Source: Cordia subcordata (Eukaryota; Streptophyta; Magnoliopsida; Boraginales; Cordiaceae). From it: a DNA stretch of 64,000 nt. Of this stretch, positions 24,001 to 36,103 are shown in pieces (positions within the stretch are counted from its first letter, which is position 1; each line of letters starts with the position of its first letter). The translations under genes were made by a program, and so were the position numbers. The stretch is taken from assembly GCA_028554755.1 (NCBI GenBank), contig JAPTOF010000004.1, positions 3,272,501 through 3,336,500 on the forward strand. The letters run 5' to 3'. Below the pieces are notes generated by a model. It did no database searches. It was given only the letters and a program-made list of their open reading frames with translations, and was not told where the DNA came from.

Positions 24001-26465
24001 TGGTCCTGACAACATAGACAATGGAAACCCACTTCCTTTATTTAGAGGGCACAGTATATTGGACAAAGGGTAAGAAAAACGATAAGACCATAACGCCACG
24101 GCGTAACTGAAACAAGATATACACATAATCATTATCAAGAGCCATATAATAATACCAATATGATTAGAGACTTACAGGACCAGCAGTTTTGCGGTCAAGA
24201 ATGATGGAGAAGTACATCTCATTTATTAGTGACAGCTTCTCACACAGATAAACCTGCAACCAAAGTCATGACTGAAATAATTACAGAATGTTGGCTACCA
24301 TTAATTGAAGATGCAGAGTAATTTTTTCCAAATAAGTTTTCATCATATCTAGATATTCAATATGTGGAATTTAAGTGTCCGCCTCTGCCAATTTGCAATG
24401 CATACTCAGAAATGCAGAGTGTGTCACATCAATCTTAGCTGCCTCCGTCAAGTACTTCATTTTCATTGAGTTTGGTTAGTTTTCTATAATTGCCATGCAA
24501 ATCTACAGATTTCAAATTTATTCCACTAAGAATTAGCAAAATCCCAATCAAATTTTACAGATTTTGAATTTATTCCCTTAAGAACTAGTAAAATCTCACA
24601 CTAAGTCTTTACTTTTAGAAGTTTGATCAACTAAATCATTCACTACATACCTAGCTTAGGACATAAAGTTGGTAACTTAAGCCATGATCATTAATTTTCT
24701 TTAACACATAACATAAGCCTTCCACAGACTAGTCTCAACTCTGAAGATTCTGAAGCATATCAAAAGCAACAAGAGTAAAAGTAATCACACACTATTTTCA
24801 GACCTTGCTGACAATTTTTCCCTGGGGACCAGTCTGCTTTGTAACAAGTATCTGACCAAGCATCTTTCCTGAAAAATAAATGTTTACACCATCAGTCCTC
24901 AAATTAATAGGAAAAAAATTATGGCTTGAAACTCACAGGCATCTGCCAGCAGATTAGGTAAGACTATTTATAGTACTCTCAACTTAAAAGGAGCACCCTC
25001 CAATGTTAACAGGCATAAACGCCAGCAGTACTAAGAAAATTTAACTCATGACTCAATCATGTACTTTGTACAGACATAGTGATAGCACATTCACTGAACA
25101 GCTAATCCCTTTGAAGAATTTCAATCAGGATATGGATAGGTGAATTCAAAAGACCCTAACACTTCCAAAAGAAACCCAATCCTCTATCCCATTAACAATG
25201 ATGGAAGCATGAGGATTTCTCGAAGCCCATGAAAGGAGATTCTTCCTTGAGGGTAGAAAAACACACTGGGATCTAATTCTCAAGAGTATAAATAAAACTC
25301 AAATTGTAGATAATAATATCTCATCAGAATTTAGTCATGGTATAAGATAGTCAGTTTGCAATACCAGCAATGTCTTCAACTTGGTCCTTCTTAACAATGT
25401 GAACTCCTCCTTGGAGGCCACTTTTAAATGTTCCCAAGCCTCGTCCCCCAGCAAGGATTTGAGATTTGACCACAACCTGCATGCACAAGATCAGCGAGCC
25501 TCATTAACTTACCCTTCTTTTAGCTGTTGCAAGCACGACAACAATAGCAACAGTCTTGATTTTTCAGGAAACCAAGGTGCACTTTCACTGAGATCTTCGA
25601 ACCATCTACAATCTTCTTTGATTATGATTTCTCACAACCAAAATAGACTATCATGTTCTCGTATTCACGACATGCATCTAGAAAATCCTCAGTTCTCTTT
25701 AAGATTACCTCATTTTCATTCGGGAATACTTCCTGAACTGCCTTTTTCAGTTCTTCCACAGACGACACTGCGACACCTTTAGGAACATTGATTCCATATT
25801 TCCCCATCAACTCCGCTCCCTAACAACGTCACAAGTTCAAAATAACTTCAGTTATCATACATAATCAATCTGTACAAAACATAAAAGAACAACAACTAGC
25901 AACGCAATCGCACTTATTTCATCAACAATACACTCATTTATACACTCCAGACACGCACACGGACACGCACACGCACATATATATGAATCAGAGCATAAGA
26001 GTAACTCGCTGCATGATCGCACTTCATATTGAGAAAATTATTCACTGCATACGTGTGCTTATCTGACATGTGAATGTGCGTGTTAGCGTGTGTGAATCTG
26101 TAGACTGATATAATTTCCAAAAAATACCCAAAAAAACAAAAAACTAAACAAGAAAAAGCAAAAAATTGTAAAAAAAAGAACAACAACAACAAATCATCTC
26201 TCTTTTACGCAACACATAATGCTATATAGGCCGCAATAAATATGTATATCTATCGATAAATATGTCCATATCTAGTGAAATAAAGAGCGAGGTTAAACTC
26301 GAGAAATATATACGCATGATTCATAATAGAATAGGAGATGCGAAAATAGTGAAAGGACGGGACCTGATACTCATGGACGTTGAGGCGGCGGAGCTGCTGC
26401 TGCTGCCATTTTCCGGCGACGGAGAGCGACTGGTTGGCGAGCTTGCTTAGCAAACCTCTCACCAT
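21079..26465 (-). CDS. Succinate-CoA ligase [ADP-forming] subunit beta, mitochondrial
   Basis: Nucleotide-binding subunit of the TCA-cycle enzyme that converts succinyl-CoA, ADP and Pi to succinate, ATP and CoA in the mitochondrial matrix. Exons in order: 26364-26465, 25709-25819, 25365-25476, 24804-24868, 24176-24253, 23135-23209, 22880-23032, 22634-22768, 22327-22491, 22009-22131, 21283-21354, 21079-21156; total 422 aa, as in other plants. Residues 1-27 (arginine-rich, no acidic residue, ending QQLRR) form a mitochondrial presequence before LNVHEYQGAEL. The ATP-grasp part shows [13 protein letters not shown] and GPQGKIVSK; the ligase part shows [35 protein letters not shown] and [14 protein letters not shown]. 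Intron 1 uses the weak donor CAG|GTCCCG; the others are ordinary. Confidence 0.96.
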
Positions 26466-28670
26466 TTTCCTTTTCTTTTTTTTTTTTTTTAGACCAAGAA
26501 AATGAGGGGAAAAAAAAAAGGCTAATGAAGAAAAGTAAAACCTTCTACGAAGAATAAGACCTAGCTGGCTAGCTTCGTTGTGGACTTTGTTTTTTCTATT
26601 TTCTTTTTCCTTAATAGTATTTTAAATTTATTTTACAGGCCCTTTTGACCCCTGAACTTTTAGTTGGCCTTTGTGTTGCTGCCCTCCCATTTTTGTTTTT
26701 TAATAAATTGCACCTACGAAGTTTTAGAAATCAATAAATGTGTGGGAAAGGAGGAAAAAATAATCCACCTGTACTATAGTGAAATTCTTATGTGGTTAAA
26801 TGGTTTTTTGTTTTTTAGCCATTTGTAGTGCAAGAAAAAATCAAGATCATTTTATTTCCATATGTTAGATCATGGGAAAATTTATTTACATGTTTTACAA
26901 AGTTGCTTGTGTATCTAGACTAGTGAGATGTGTTTCAAGGTCATAACTCACATATTTATAAATGATATTTGAATAGAAAAAGATTTGATATCTAAAATAA
27001 GTAGTCTAGGGTTATGAAGCATTTTTGTCTATTAACATTCACATTTTACTATGACAGATATAAAATTCATAATTTTGATGGGCATACAAACAATTTAGAT
27101 AAATTAAAATTTTGATGGGCATTTTTGTCTATTAACATTCACATTTTTTTTAACTTGAAAATATACTGAATCGGACATCATAATTCATAAAATTAATTTG
27201 TTTCTGGACTTGTGTTGGGCCCTTGATTTTTTGGGCTTGTCCGTGTATATTGGCTTGGTTTGTTTCCTAGATTTCTGTGTAATTGTGAGCTGAGCCCAAT
27301 CTCATTATGACCTTCTGTTGCTTTGATTTCCTCGATAAATCAAACTGTTCTCCTTTTTAAGTAGTTCTTTTGCTACCCAAAGTATTTCTTGGAAATTTTT
27401 CATTTTTTTCTTTTTCCTTCTTTTCCTGGGGTCTGTTTGTTTGATGTAATTTTCCTTTTAAAAACTTTTTGGTAGGGGTGTTTACTCATTGGAGATCCCT
27501 AATATTTTCTCCAAAATTTTTGAGTTGGGGAAATTAGATATGGGGAATGGTTAATTGGAGAAAAAAGATTGTGGATGGAGAATTTTTTGAGAAAAAAAAG
27601 TTAGAAATTAAATTTTGGAAATTATCCAAGATTAAGTAGACCAACTTTTTAGCCCAATACACATGCCGCACACACTTCACACATTACACACACTACACAC
27701 CTTACAAACACTACAGACATTACACACACTACAAACACTATACATTACACACTACACCCACCACATGCACCACGCACACTACCTAGGTAGCCCGACCCCT
27801 AGGACCCGGCCCTATCGCCTGGGTCCTTAGCGTCTCGATCCTTGAGACCTGGTGCCCCAGGGAATGGATTCGAGGCACCATGGACACGGGATGTTGGGTC
27901 CTAGGCATGGGGCTAGAGGTCGCGTTCGGGGGTTGGGGCGTTAAAGCTCAAATTTTTATTGTGATAACCAAACAACAAAAAAAAATTTTCCCAGAGAAAA
28001 CATAAATAATTTATTTTCCACTAGTGTTTAGTATGTGTTTTCCTTTGAAATATTTTCTTAAATTGGAGATTTCCATTCCTCAAGAAGTTTTGTCCAATTT
28101 TCCTATTATTCAAATTGTATTCCCCATTAAGAAATTGTAGAAAAATTCAAGAAATATCTTTTCTCCAAATTTATTTTGGAGAAACAACAATTCTCTATTT
28201 TGACCCGGATAATATCCAATAAATACTCCTAGTTTTTGGTGTTACCAGAAAAGTCAATTGAAAAAAATTAAATCAATGTAAGAAAAAGCATTAAGTAGAG
28301 TAAAATTTTTTTCACGTGCTTTAAGCGATGAAAATATTTTATCACTCGGTGCTCAACCCCTCATCTTTACATACAATCTCTTTCTCTACTTATTTAAAGT
28401 GTGGCAAATAAATGTTAGAAAATAGTATAATTTTCTATTTAAATATTTTTTCTACAAATTTTTCTTTATTGAGTTATTTTCTTGGGAACTGTTGGCATAT
28501 TTTGTATATTAGCATTGCATATTTATATTGCCTGATTTCCTTTTTTTTTTCAGTTAGGCAACTTTTCCTTTTTGTCTTGGGTAACAAAGTAGTCTTTGCC
28601 TACATATATACAAAAGTTGTATACATTGTAAATTATTCATAAATATATAATATATTATGATAAATATATA
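26466..28670. other. Intergenic DNA upstream of the ligase gene
   Basis: No gene supported. Contains a 29-base direct repeat with a spacing of exactly 100 (27019-27047 and 27119-27147), and a repeat-like region of about 27425-28215 with a CA/ACACT-rich array and a GC-rich core. Homopolymer T and A runs near 26475-26520 flank the ligase start. Confidence 0.5.
27425..28215. repeat. Possible non-autonomous element with CACA array and GC-rich core
   Basis: Starts near GGTCTGTTTGTTTG (27429), a Tourist-like terminus. It then has AT-rich sequence, an imperfect ACACACTACACAC array (about 27658-27780), a GC-rich block (about 27780-27950), and AT-rich sequence again with weakly inverted similarity (TTCTCCAAA...; GGGGAATGG / TTCCCCATT). 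The right end is not defined, so the element call is tentative. Confidence 0.35.
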
Positions 28671-29250
28671 TGTTAGGTTATGGCTCAAAGTCCACCCATA
28701 CAAATTAGGAAACTTGTAGATGAGGCAATATAATTAAGAGAATTACCAAATTACGAGCTGCCTAAGTTATATAAGAGAAATTTTAGGAGTAAGGATTTTT
28801 TTCCTATAAATATAGGGTCTTGTAACTTGTATTTGGTGTGCCTTAGGGTCATACCCTATGGGAGTTATGGGAGAAAGAGCCTGAGAATATACAGAGTGTC
28901 TTACATTCGTTCTAGTTCTGTTGATGATAAAACCATTGTAAAAGTTCTAGTTCTATTGATGATAAACCATTGTAAGAATTATGTGGGAGAGGATTTAGAC
29001 TTTTTTAGCCGTGTAAAAAGTTATGATCACTTTGTGCAACCCGTTATTATTGAATAGTAAAATTTATTCCAAAAGGAAATCGTGAACCTAAGTAGAGGGT
29101 CCGAACCACGTTAAAAATATTGCATGTCCTTTGCGTGTGTTTTCAGTTATGTATTGATGTGTGTGTGTGTGTCCTTGATTTTCGCAACGATATCATTGTG
29201 TTTTCTTGGCTATTTTGACATAGTAATAGAGTTGGGTTTTGGCTCGGATT
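28671..29250 (+). mobile_element. Ty1-copia-type LTR with adjoining primer-binding site (remnant)
   Basis: Begins TGTTAG and is placed to end ...TTTTGACA at 29220, about 550 bp, the TG...CA form of an LTR. A TATA box TATAAATA lies at 28805-28812. Directly after the CA is TAGTAATAGAGTTGGG, a decayed match to the initiator-tRNA-Met site TGGTATCAGAGC. The U5-like part carries CGAACCACGTTAAA, common in plant copia LTRs. No gag/pol follows, so only the LTR and leader remain. Confidence 0.55.
28911..28977 (+). repeat. Tandem duplication of about 34 bp inside the LTR
   Basis: GTTCTAGTTCTGTTGATGAT followed by AAAACCATTGTAA is repeated at once with only a base or two changed (second copy starts near 28945). 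Confidence 0.8.
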
Positions 29251-32200
29251 CTCGCATTGCGCACATGTGACCTATCTCTATCTTAGGATTGTTAAATTAG
29301 TGTTCTTCAGCCACAGCCTAATTTGTTTAGTTCAGGTTACAATTATAGTGTTGAATTATTTTTTTCCCACATAATAAAATATAAGCTCACCCATTAAAAT
29401 TTTGGGTTACTCCTCATTAGTTTATACGATGGAATTTGAGAAATTTTTAACAAAAGCAAATGGACCATAGTGTCTATGGCATTCTATTCTATGATATTTA
29501 ACATAATATTTTCTAATTCTATAACGAGAATCTACTTTAAACAAGACTAACATGGAACTCACTCTAAGGTCATAAATGATGTGCTTTAACAATTCATTTT
29601 AGCCCATGTCTTAAGTCAGTTAAGAGTTAATTAATATTTATAGTCAAAACATATATGTAATATTACTTTTAACTATAACAAATTGTAAGGGATCTCCAAA
29701 TTGTAATTTGGCTGGACCAGATAAATTTTTATGTCCAACAGAAACGCGTAACTAGTAGTATGGTTATTCAAACAGTGCCAAGTCTTGCTCATGCTACAAA
29801 GCACGGGCAAAATTCCAAACTATTATTATTATCTTTTTCTCTTTTCCTCTCTCTTTCTCTTTCCTTAATCACATCGTCTACCATCACTATGCATCACTCT
29901 CTCTTTTTTCTCTCATTGATCGATCAAAGCAACCAAAAATTGACAGGTCATACAAAATGACATCCATCTCTCTCTCCCTTTCTGTATATATATACTACTT
30001 TAATGTCCATTATCTTGCATTCGTCTAACTTCTTTATTTGCCATTTATCATTACTTGCTGGGTGATTTCTTCGACTGTATAAAATTTATTAAAATTTTAT
30101 AAGCTATGCTTACAAATTATCATATTATAAACTATAGAGCTTATATAAAATGCTTATTTGTTACGTGTTTCTCACTTGTTACGATCTAGTATATGATCTA
30201 AATTCTCTCTTTTCCATTAGGGGTCATAAAGTAATGATCATTTTGGTAAGCCACAATTTTCAGCAACCATTTTCGGGATGCCGATGAGTGTTACAGGTCA
30301 GACATAATATTCGCACGCCAGGTATGACATTAAGCACAGTTCTTGTGCCAGTGGCAGCAAATATTGCATTGCAATGAACAACTGTGTTTTTTTGGGTAAA
30401 AAAATAAAAAGTCAATTACATCTAATTAATAAAAATTAATTTTTATATTACTCACGTTAAAAGTGATAGACATCCGAATTGACCGCGTTGCGCTACCTGC
30501 GCAGACATCACCCTCTGCTGCAAACACCAAATCTTAGAAATATCGTAAAAAAATAGTATTACATAGAGCTTATCATGATCTCTGCGCTCTCATCTGAAGG
30601 GTGCCAATTAGAGCAGCTGAGCCTATTATTATTACTAATTATTCAATGCAGTGTCTTGAGCCGTCGAACGTGAACAAACTTGTCACTTTCGCAGTCACAA
30701 AGTAACTTCCATCTCCACCCCGTACCGTACTTCTTTGCAACTAAAAGTGAAAAGCGTCACTGTTCGTTAACAAAAATCCACAAGTCTACAATGTAATTGC
30801 CATAGTCCCTACTCTATCTAGCAGGGCGGCATGACCGTAAGTCAATAGTTAATCTTTCCTAGATAGGATTTTCTTTTTAATATTACCAACAAATTCAATA
30901 ATTACGTTACACGATATTTATATTACTTTACTATACATAATTAATAATTATATATAATTTATTTATCTCACATCATTATAATGTTACACGGAAAAAGAAA
31001 ATTTTTCTCTAGCACTATCTTCTAAAGCGGTGCTATGAGGAGATATGATCAGGCTAACGATATATATGTTTACGTCGTTATGGGGCAATACAGTGATGAA
31101 GTGCTACTTGTGGTAGTGCAAAGTATAGCGCGTTCAGCTTTGAAATTTGAATCACAAAAATGATGGTGCTAAATTTTGCACCATTAATGGTCATAAATTA
31201 TTAGGAACAGCATCGATGGTGCTAAATTGCTGGCCAATAACACGCCTAGCTTTTTATTTAAGAGCTTGCTGCTGGCCTCTATATTCGAAACAAAGTAACA
31301 CAAACAAAGAGGACGGTGTGCGAAATTCAAGTAATAGTAAATTAAGTGGTTGAGATATTTCTTCACAAGCGATAATTTAAGTTTGAATGTCATAAAAAAT
31401 TGTACGAAGGGTAGGAGTTCAAAAAAGAAGATGGTATATATAACTAAAGTGTTTACTTGGTCCAATTTTTAGATACTTAAAAATATTTTTTTTGTTTAAA
31501 AGTTAAATTTGACTTTTTAGGCTTGTTTTTAAAGAGTTTTTACATAAAAATCAAAATTAAAAAAAATCAAAAAACTAAAAACTCCAAAATAAAGCTTTTT
31601 CGAGCGAAACTTTTGAGAAACTATTCATTTACATAATGAAAATTGAAAACCCAACTCCCAAAATAAAAATTAAACAATCAATGATTTTTATTTAAAAAAT
31701 ATTTTTACCCAAAATTATACTGCTAACTAATTTATTACAGCTCAACAATTAAAATTTCACGGTCAAACTAGCGGAACCTAAATTCGAATGATTGGGTGAA
31801 GGGTGAATGTTAAAAGGAAAAAGAAAAGGAGGACGCCATGCATCAGATCAGTATATGCCTCCAAGGCATTCATGCATGCTGTGTGCAGTTGGTAGGTGAT
31901 TCAGACCATCCGTGTGCACCTGGATGTCAAGAACCTTTTTTCAAATATACATACATACATACACACACATGTATTATATTATTTGGCTAAATCAATACGG
32001 AAGATTTTATTTGATATGTTTATATGTATACGAGAGTATATGGGGGAAAAAAATCCTAAAAACAAAAACAAAATGTCAGGATATAGTACATCACAAATTT
32101 ATTTGATTATTCAACTCGAAATATATAGCAAAGTTCTTATTAGATTAATCAAGGTTCTTATACATGTTATGTTATTCGATTGTCAAGTTCTTATACATCA

Positions 32201-32571
32201 CAGCAATGACAGACAGGTCCTACAATTTAACGTACAATTTTGACACGATCTTTAGTTTTGTAGACAGTGTACACTTCAGTCATACAATTTAACTCCTTGC
32301 AAGAGACGGATCAAACTACCAACTATAAAATTTTCAAACTCTCTATTGAATTACAGCACTAATTCCAAATCCTTAGCTGCAAGGTGTCAAACGATGAAAA
32401 GTGTTACTGGACACATATGTTTGGTATATGGATGTCTTAACTTTAGCATTATTTATACAAGGCACATCCACAACAACATCACAATCTAACACTCAAACAA
32501 TATTAACAATACCTAAAAATTCAACAACTGCATGCAAACATGATACAAGATCCCTCAATGCCATTTTCACG

Positions 32572-32621
<50 letters not shown>

Positions 32622-33075
32622 CATACATACATACATACAACGGACATTAACGGATTTGGGTTGTATTGATTACTATGTTTATAATGTTACGAGAAAGAGT
32701 TTACTATGATTATTCAAGTCATTATCGGTTTATATGTACGGTTTATCAATATTATCGAATCTCTCTCGTAATATTACGGGTTGATTTAATTCGTGCATGA
32801 ATGCCATATGGATAGCAATAGAGTAGGGAATGCAATAGAATTAACTGGTTTCGTTAACATTTAAATCTGAGAAACACATGTAATGTAAAGAGAGCGTTTC
32901 TTACATTACATTCCTCGAAGTAAGGCCACATGAAAAACCACCCCAATGGTCTCGGGCAACTCATTTGTACGTACACACAAGAAGAAAAGAAACGGCAAAT
33001 TGGTTTTTATGTGAACAAGAGAAACCAAGTCCAATGAGAGTGTTCCACGTGTATGGTTGTACCTTTTGGCATAGG
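29251..33075. other. Gene-poor intergenic DNA
   Basis: AT-rich with no supportable gene. Noted: a pyrimidine-rich stretch at 29828-29870, a (TA)n/(ATAC)n tract at about 32574-32640, and a small inverted repeat around TTACGAGA (near 32688-32780). The 115-codon open frame at 31896-32243 is lysine/isoleucine-rich and low in complexity; I do not think it is a gene. Confidence 0.5.
32574..32640. repeat. (TA)n(ATAC)n microsatellite
   Basis: About 40 bases of TA followed by repeated ATAC units. Confidence 0.95.
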
Positions 33076-33645
33076 CTATCCAAGCTGTAAGAAACGCGCG
33101 AGCTGAGTTGGGTTGACGATGCCAGGTAAGTGGGCCCCATCTGTCTTCAGCAGATCCGCTACCTCCATATACCTTTGATAATTTTCTATTTGGTGCTTCT
33201 CTTTATCGGGCGGCGGCGGCGGCGGCGGCTGCGGCTGCTTCCCCATTCCCGACTCGGCTATCCCTTTCTGCTTGTTGTTATTGTAGTTGGAATAAGAACC
33301 CGGCTTGAGCCGACTTCCGGTAGTAGCTGATGACACAGGCACAGCCTCGGCTCGAGCTGGGTCAAACGGCTGGCCTAGAAGGGTACCCTTGGACAAAAAC
33401 TCGTGAGCCAAATAGCCAGCGAGGAGCTGGTTATTCGAAAGTGGCGGCGGCTGGGGTGGTTGTCTGATCGGCGCGGGTGTGGGGGGTCTATGAAGAGGGC
33501 TCGGCTTGGCTAACCTTTTTGTAGTTAACGGTGACGGTTTCAAGACGTTAAGAAAACCGTCTCTTTCTTTACGCTTAAGTGACGGCCCAGCTGACGTCGT
33601 CAACGTCTCGCGACGAGAATGGTTTATCATCGGTGGTGCGCTCAT
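33076..33645 (-). CDS. Small proline-rich plant protein, embryo sac development arrest 6 (EDA6)-like
   Basis: Single-exon frame, 189 aa from the chosen Met (MSAPPMINHSRR), which is how I recall this plant family starting. The same frame stays open upstream to another ATG at 33774, adding 43 unlikely hydrophobic residues. A lysine/arginine-rich N-terminal part (SLKRKERDGF) is followed by proline-rich linkers and a conserved core LLAGYLAHEFLSKGTLLGQ with FDPARAEAVPV. A (CGG)n repeat at 33211-33229 encodes polyproline, and the C-terminal block is VADLLKTDGAHLPGIVNPTQ. The core and C-terminal blocks resemble proteins labelled embryo sac development arrest 6; their biochemical role is unknown to me. 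No signal peptide or membrane segment. The name is from memory, so moderate confidence. Confidence 0.65.
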   Translation of the reverse strand: MSAPPMINHSRRETLTTSAGPSLKRKERDGFLNVLKPSPLTTKRLAKPSPLHRPPTPAPIRQPPQPPPLSNNQLLAGYLAHEFLSKGTLLGQPFDPARAEAVPVSSATTGSRLKPGSYSNYNNNKQKGIAESGMGKQPQPPPPPPPDKEKHQIENYQRYMEVADLLKTDGAHLPGIVNPTQLARFLQLG

Positions 33646-34200
33646 GGCTCGTTTGCCGCATGCCACGTCGACACCACATGCAATTTTGGATAGTGAAATT
33701 CCCAAAATTGCCCCTACAACTGCTTCTTTATTTTTCAAAGCGAAAAGACCAAAATGCCCAACCAAAATGCCCAACTAGTGCGAAAAAGAGAATTACTGGA
33801 TAAGGGAAAAAAATATTCAGAAAATAAAGAAAAAGACCAGGAAAAAAAAAAGACAAAAAAGACAAAAAAGAGGAAATGAGAAAAAGTAACTGGGAAATGA
33901 TGTATAGGAGTGCACAAATAAGTCAGAAGGTTTAGGCCAAAATCCGGCTTATCTATGGCGTTTTAATGGTGTTGCTTCTCGTAATTAACAACCCCACAAT
34001 AGAGAGGAGTGAGGAGAGAGAGAGAGAAAGAGAGATGGGCAGAGAGAAGAGAGATGGGGAGAGCAAATGGCAGATGCTAAGAACTGTGGAAAGCGAATGG
34101 GTTGGACATATTTATAGGGGAGTGGATAATAGTTTGCCACTGAAGTTCTTTAAAATTACAAAGATAGGAAAGAAATGTGTAAAGGACGAGTACTCTTAAA
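33646..34200 (-). promoter_or_regulatory. Upstream region of the EDA6-like gene with GA/TC tract
   Basis: A purine-rich stretch at about 34005-34065 (GAGAGAGAGAGAGAAAGAGAG) reads as a TC tract on the gene's strand, roughly 360-420 bases upstream of its start. TC tracts of this type are common near plant transcription starts; a role here is inference. Confidence 0.35.
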
Positions 34201-34329
34201 TGCGATATTTTATCGTTTCTTTTTTTTTTTTTTATCTCATGGGGAGAAAAAGCTAACGAGGTATCAATTTTGAAGAAGGGGCAGATACTACTTATTTCTT
34301 GTGATCAGGATTTTAGTGCTCTGTATAAG

Positions 34330-34410
34330 AGATGTTTGGCTCTGTTTATTTTGTTGTTTATAAGTATTTTAAAAAAATATACCCGTTTATGAGCTCCAAA
34401 TAGGATCTTA
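34330..34410. mobile_element. Decayed foldback MITE, family A
   Basis: GATGTTTGGCTCTG ... GTTTATAAGTA and, at the other end, GTTTATGAGCTCCAAATAGG match the ends of the family A hairpin but are shortened and diverged. Confidence 0.4.
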
Positions 34411-34797
34411 GTATTCACTAAACAACTTTTAACCAACTTAAACTTTGATAATCCTTTTTTCTTTGGTATAAGTTGGAAAAATAGCTAATCGATCTCTCAT
34501 AGAAAGGAGGAGTATGTGTTACTTTTGTATAATTTACTTAACTTGTTACTTATTCTTTGTCTTATAAATATATAAACTCTTTTATATTTTTCAAAAAGTA
34601 ATATATTGGCTTCTTTTTCTATCTTTGTGGATAAAACTTTCACGAGGATCTTTATATAAGCGATAAGTAACTAATTGCAAAAGACACAAGGAGTTCACTA
34701 GCTAATTATTATTATATATTTCTTTCCAAATCTATAACTCTTTCAGTCTTTCATCCAAATTTGTACTATGCTAATATTTGCACATAACATGCATATG

Positions 34798-34985
34798 AGA
34801 CCATTTACAACTGCCCCTAAATAACCCCCTATCCTAAATTTAAGGGGTGAGCAGAGAAAAATAAGTTTCAGCACCCTTTAGTCTATCCCTTAAAATTTAG
34901 GGGCCTCTGTCCAATTTGTTGTTCCTCACCACATATAGGGGGTCTTAAACCTATTCCATTTCTAACCCCCTAAATCTAATAACAT
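34798..34985. repeat. Possible MITE-like repeat rich in CCCCTAAA motifs
   Basis: ACCATTTACAACTGCCCCTA at the left and, inverted, CCATTTCTAACCCCC near the right end, with internal AATTTAAGGGGTGAG and CTTAAAATTTAGGGGCC facing each other. The pattern is like common plant short repeats; no clear target duplication. Confidence 0.35.
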
Positions 34986-35412
34986 AAAAAAATTAATAAT
35001 TAGTTAAAAAAATCTACATATCTAATGAAACAAAAATGGATAACATGAACCTAAAAAAAAGTGTCTAAGTAAAATAAGGAAAGAAATAAAAATAAAGTCT
35101 TTTGAAATATAGAAGCTATTTGATGTAAACTAAAACATGGAGCTCCTAAAATAAGGATTTGAATGAAAGTAAGATAATTTTTGGAAAAAAAAACTAAAAT
35201 AGGAGGTTCCTAATGTAAAAAGTAAAATAAAATCCTTAAATGTAAGGAAAAAAAAATATGTAAGTTGTTGGAGTTACTATGGTACACACTTTATTGTGTT
35301 AGATAGGAAACAAGGCAATGAGATTGTATTTACCTTTTTCAAAATCACGAGGGAATTATTAGATAAATTTATAAAAATAGAGCAAGTCACTAATCAGACA
35401 AATGACATTGAT

Positions 35413-36103
35413 AGTCTGTTTGGTATAATGAAATGGTTTATAAATGAATAGTTATTCAAGTCAGAATGACCATAAAATAATTTTTCTTTTTCGTTTGGTT
35501 AAAACTATAAAAAAATATAATAGAATGACTATCGTATTTGATATATTTGGTAAAATTATTTTAAAACAAAATTAAAATAGAATAAAAACTAATTCGATTA
35601 ACCAAAATGTACTTATTCTTTAATTTGGTATAAATTTAGACTTATACATGACAATTGTTTTAATACAATATTAACATAAATTAAAATACTCTTTGTGTTT
35701 TGATCAATGATAAAACATAGCATTATTTGTTCAATCATTTCTTATTTTTATCACCATATTTCAATTTATTTACTTTTATAACATATTGAGAGAAAAGTTA
35801 ATCATCCAATAAAATTACACATATTTTTGGGTGAAAAAGAGTTAAAAAATTTTAAAAACATGTGTATTTTTATTTTTTTTAATTTTATTTGTTTAATAGC
35901 GATTGAAGATTTGTGAGTGTGAATGGGGAATAATAAATTATTTTATTTTATTTTTTATGATTCCAACTTAAGTTGGAATATTCATTCCTTATGTTTGATT
36001 AAGGAATGTGTTTTTCTATTTTTTCTTAAAAAGGCCATCAGATAGGAATGAGGAGTTAGAATGACGATTTCATTCTAAACCATTTCTACATACCAAACGT
36101 AAC
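35413..36103. mobile_element. MITE-like element, family D
   Basis: About 690 bp. The left end TCTGTTTGGTATAATGAAAT with GGTTTA and the right end TAAACCATTTCTACATACCA with AACG are inverted to each other with a small indel. AT-rich interior without coding capacity. Confidence 0.55.

Noticed and set aside
25938..26192. Minus-strand 84-codon open frame in ligase beta intron 1
   Set aside because: Encodes low-complexity Phe-rich and Arg/Val dipeptide sequence from a CA/CG repeat in an intron.
31896..32243. 115-codon open frame on the plus strand
   Set aside because: Low-complexity, Ile/Lys/His-rich translation in AT-rich DNA, no known domain, no splice or promoter context.
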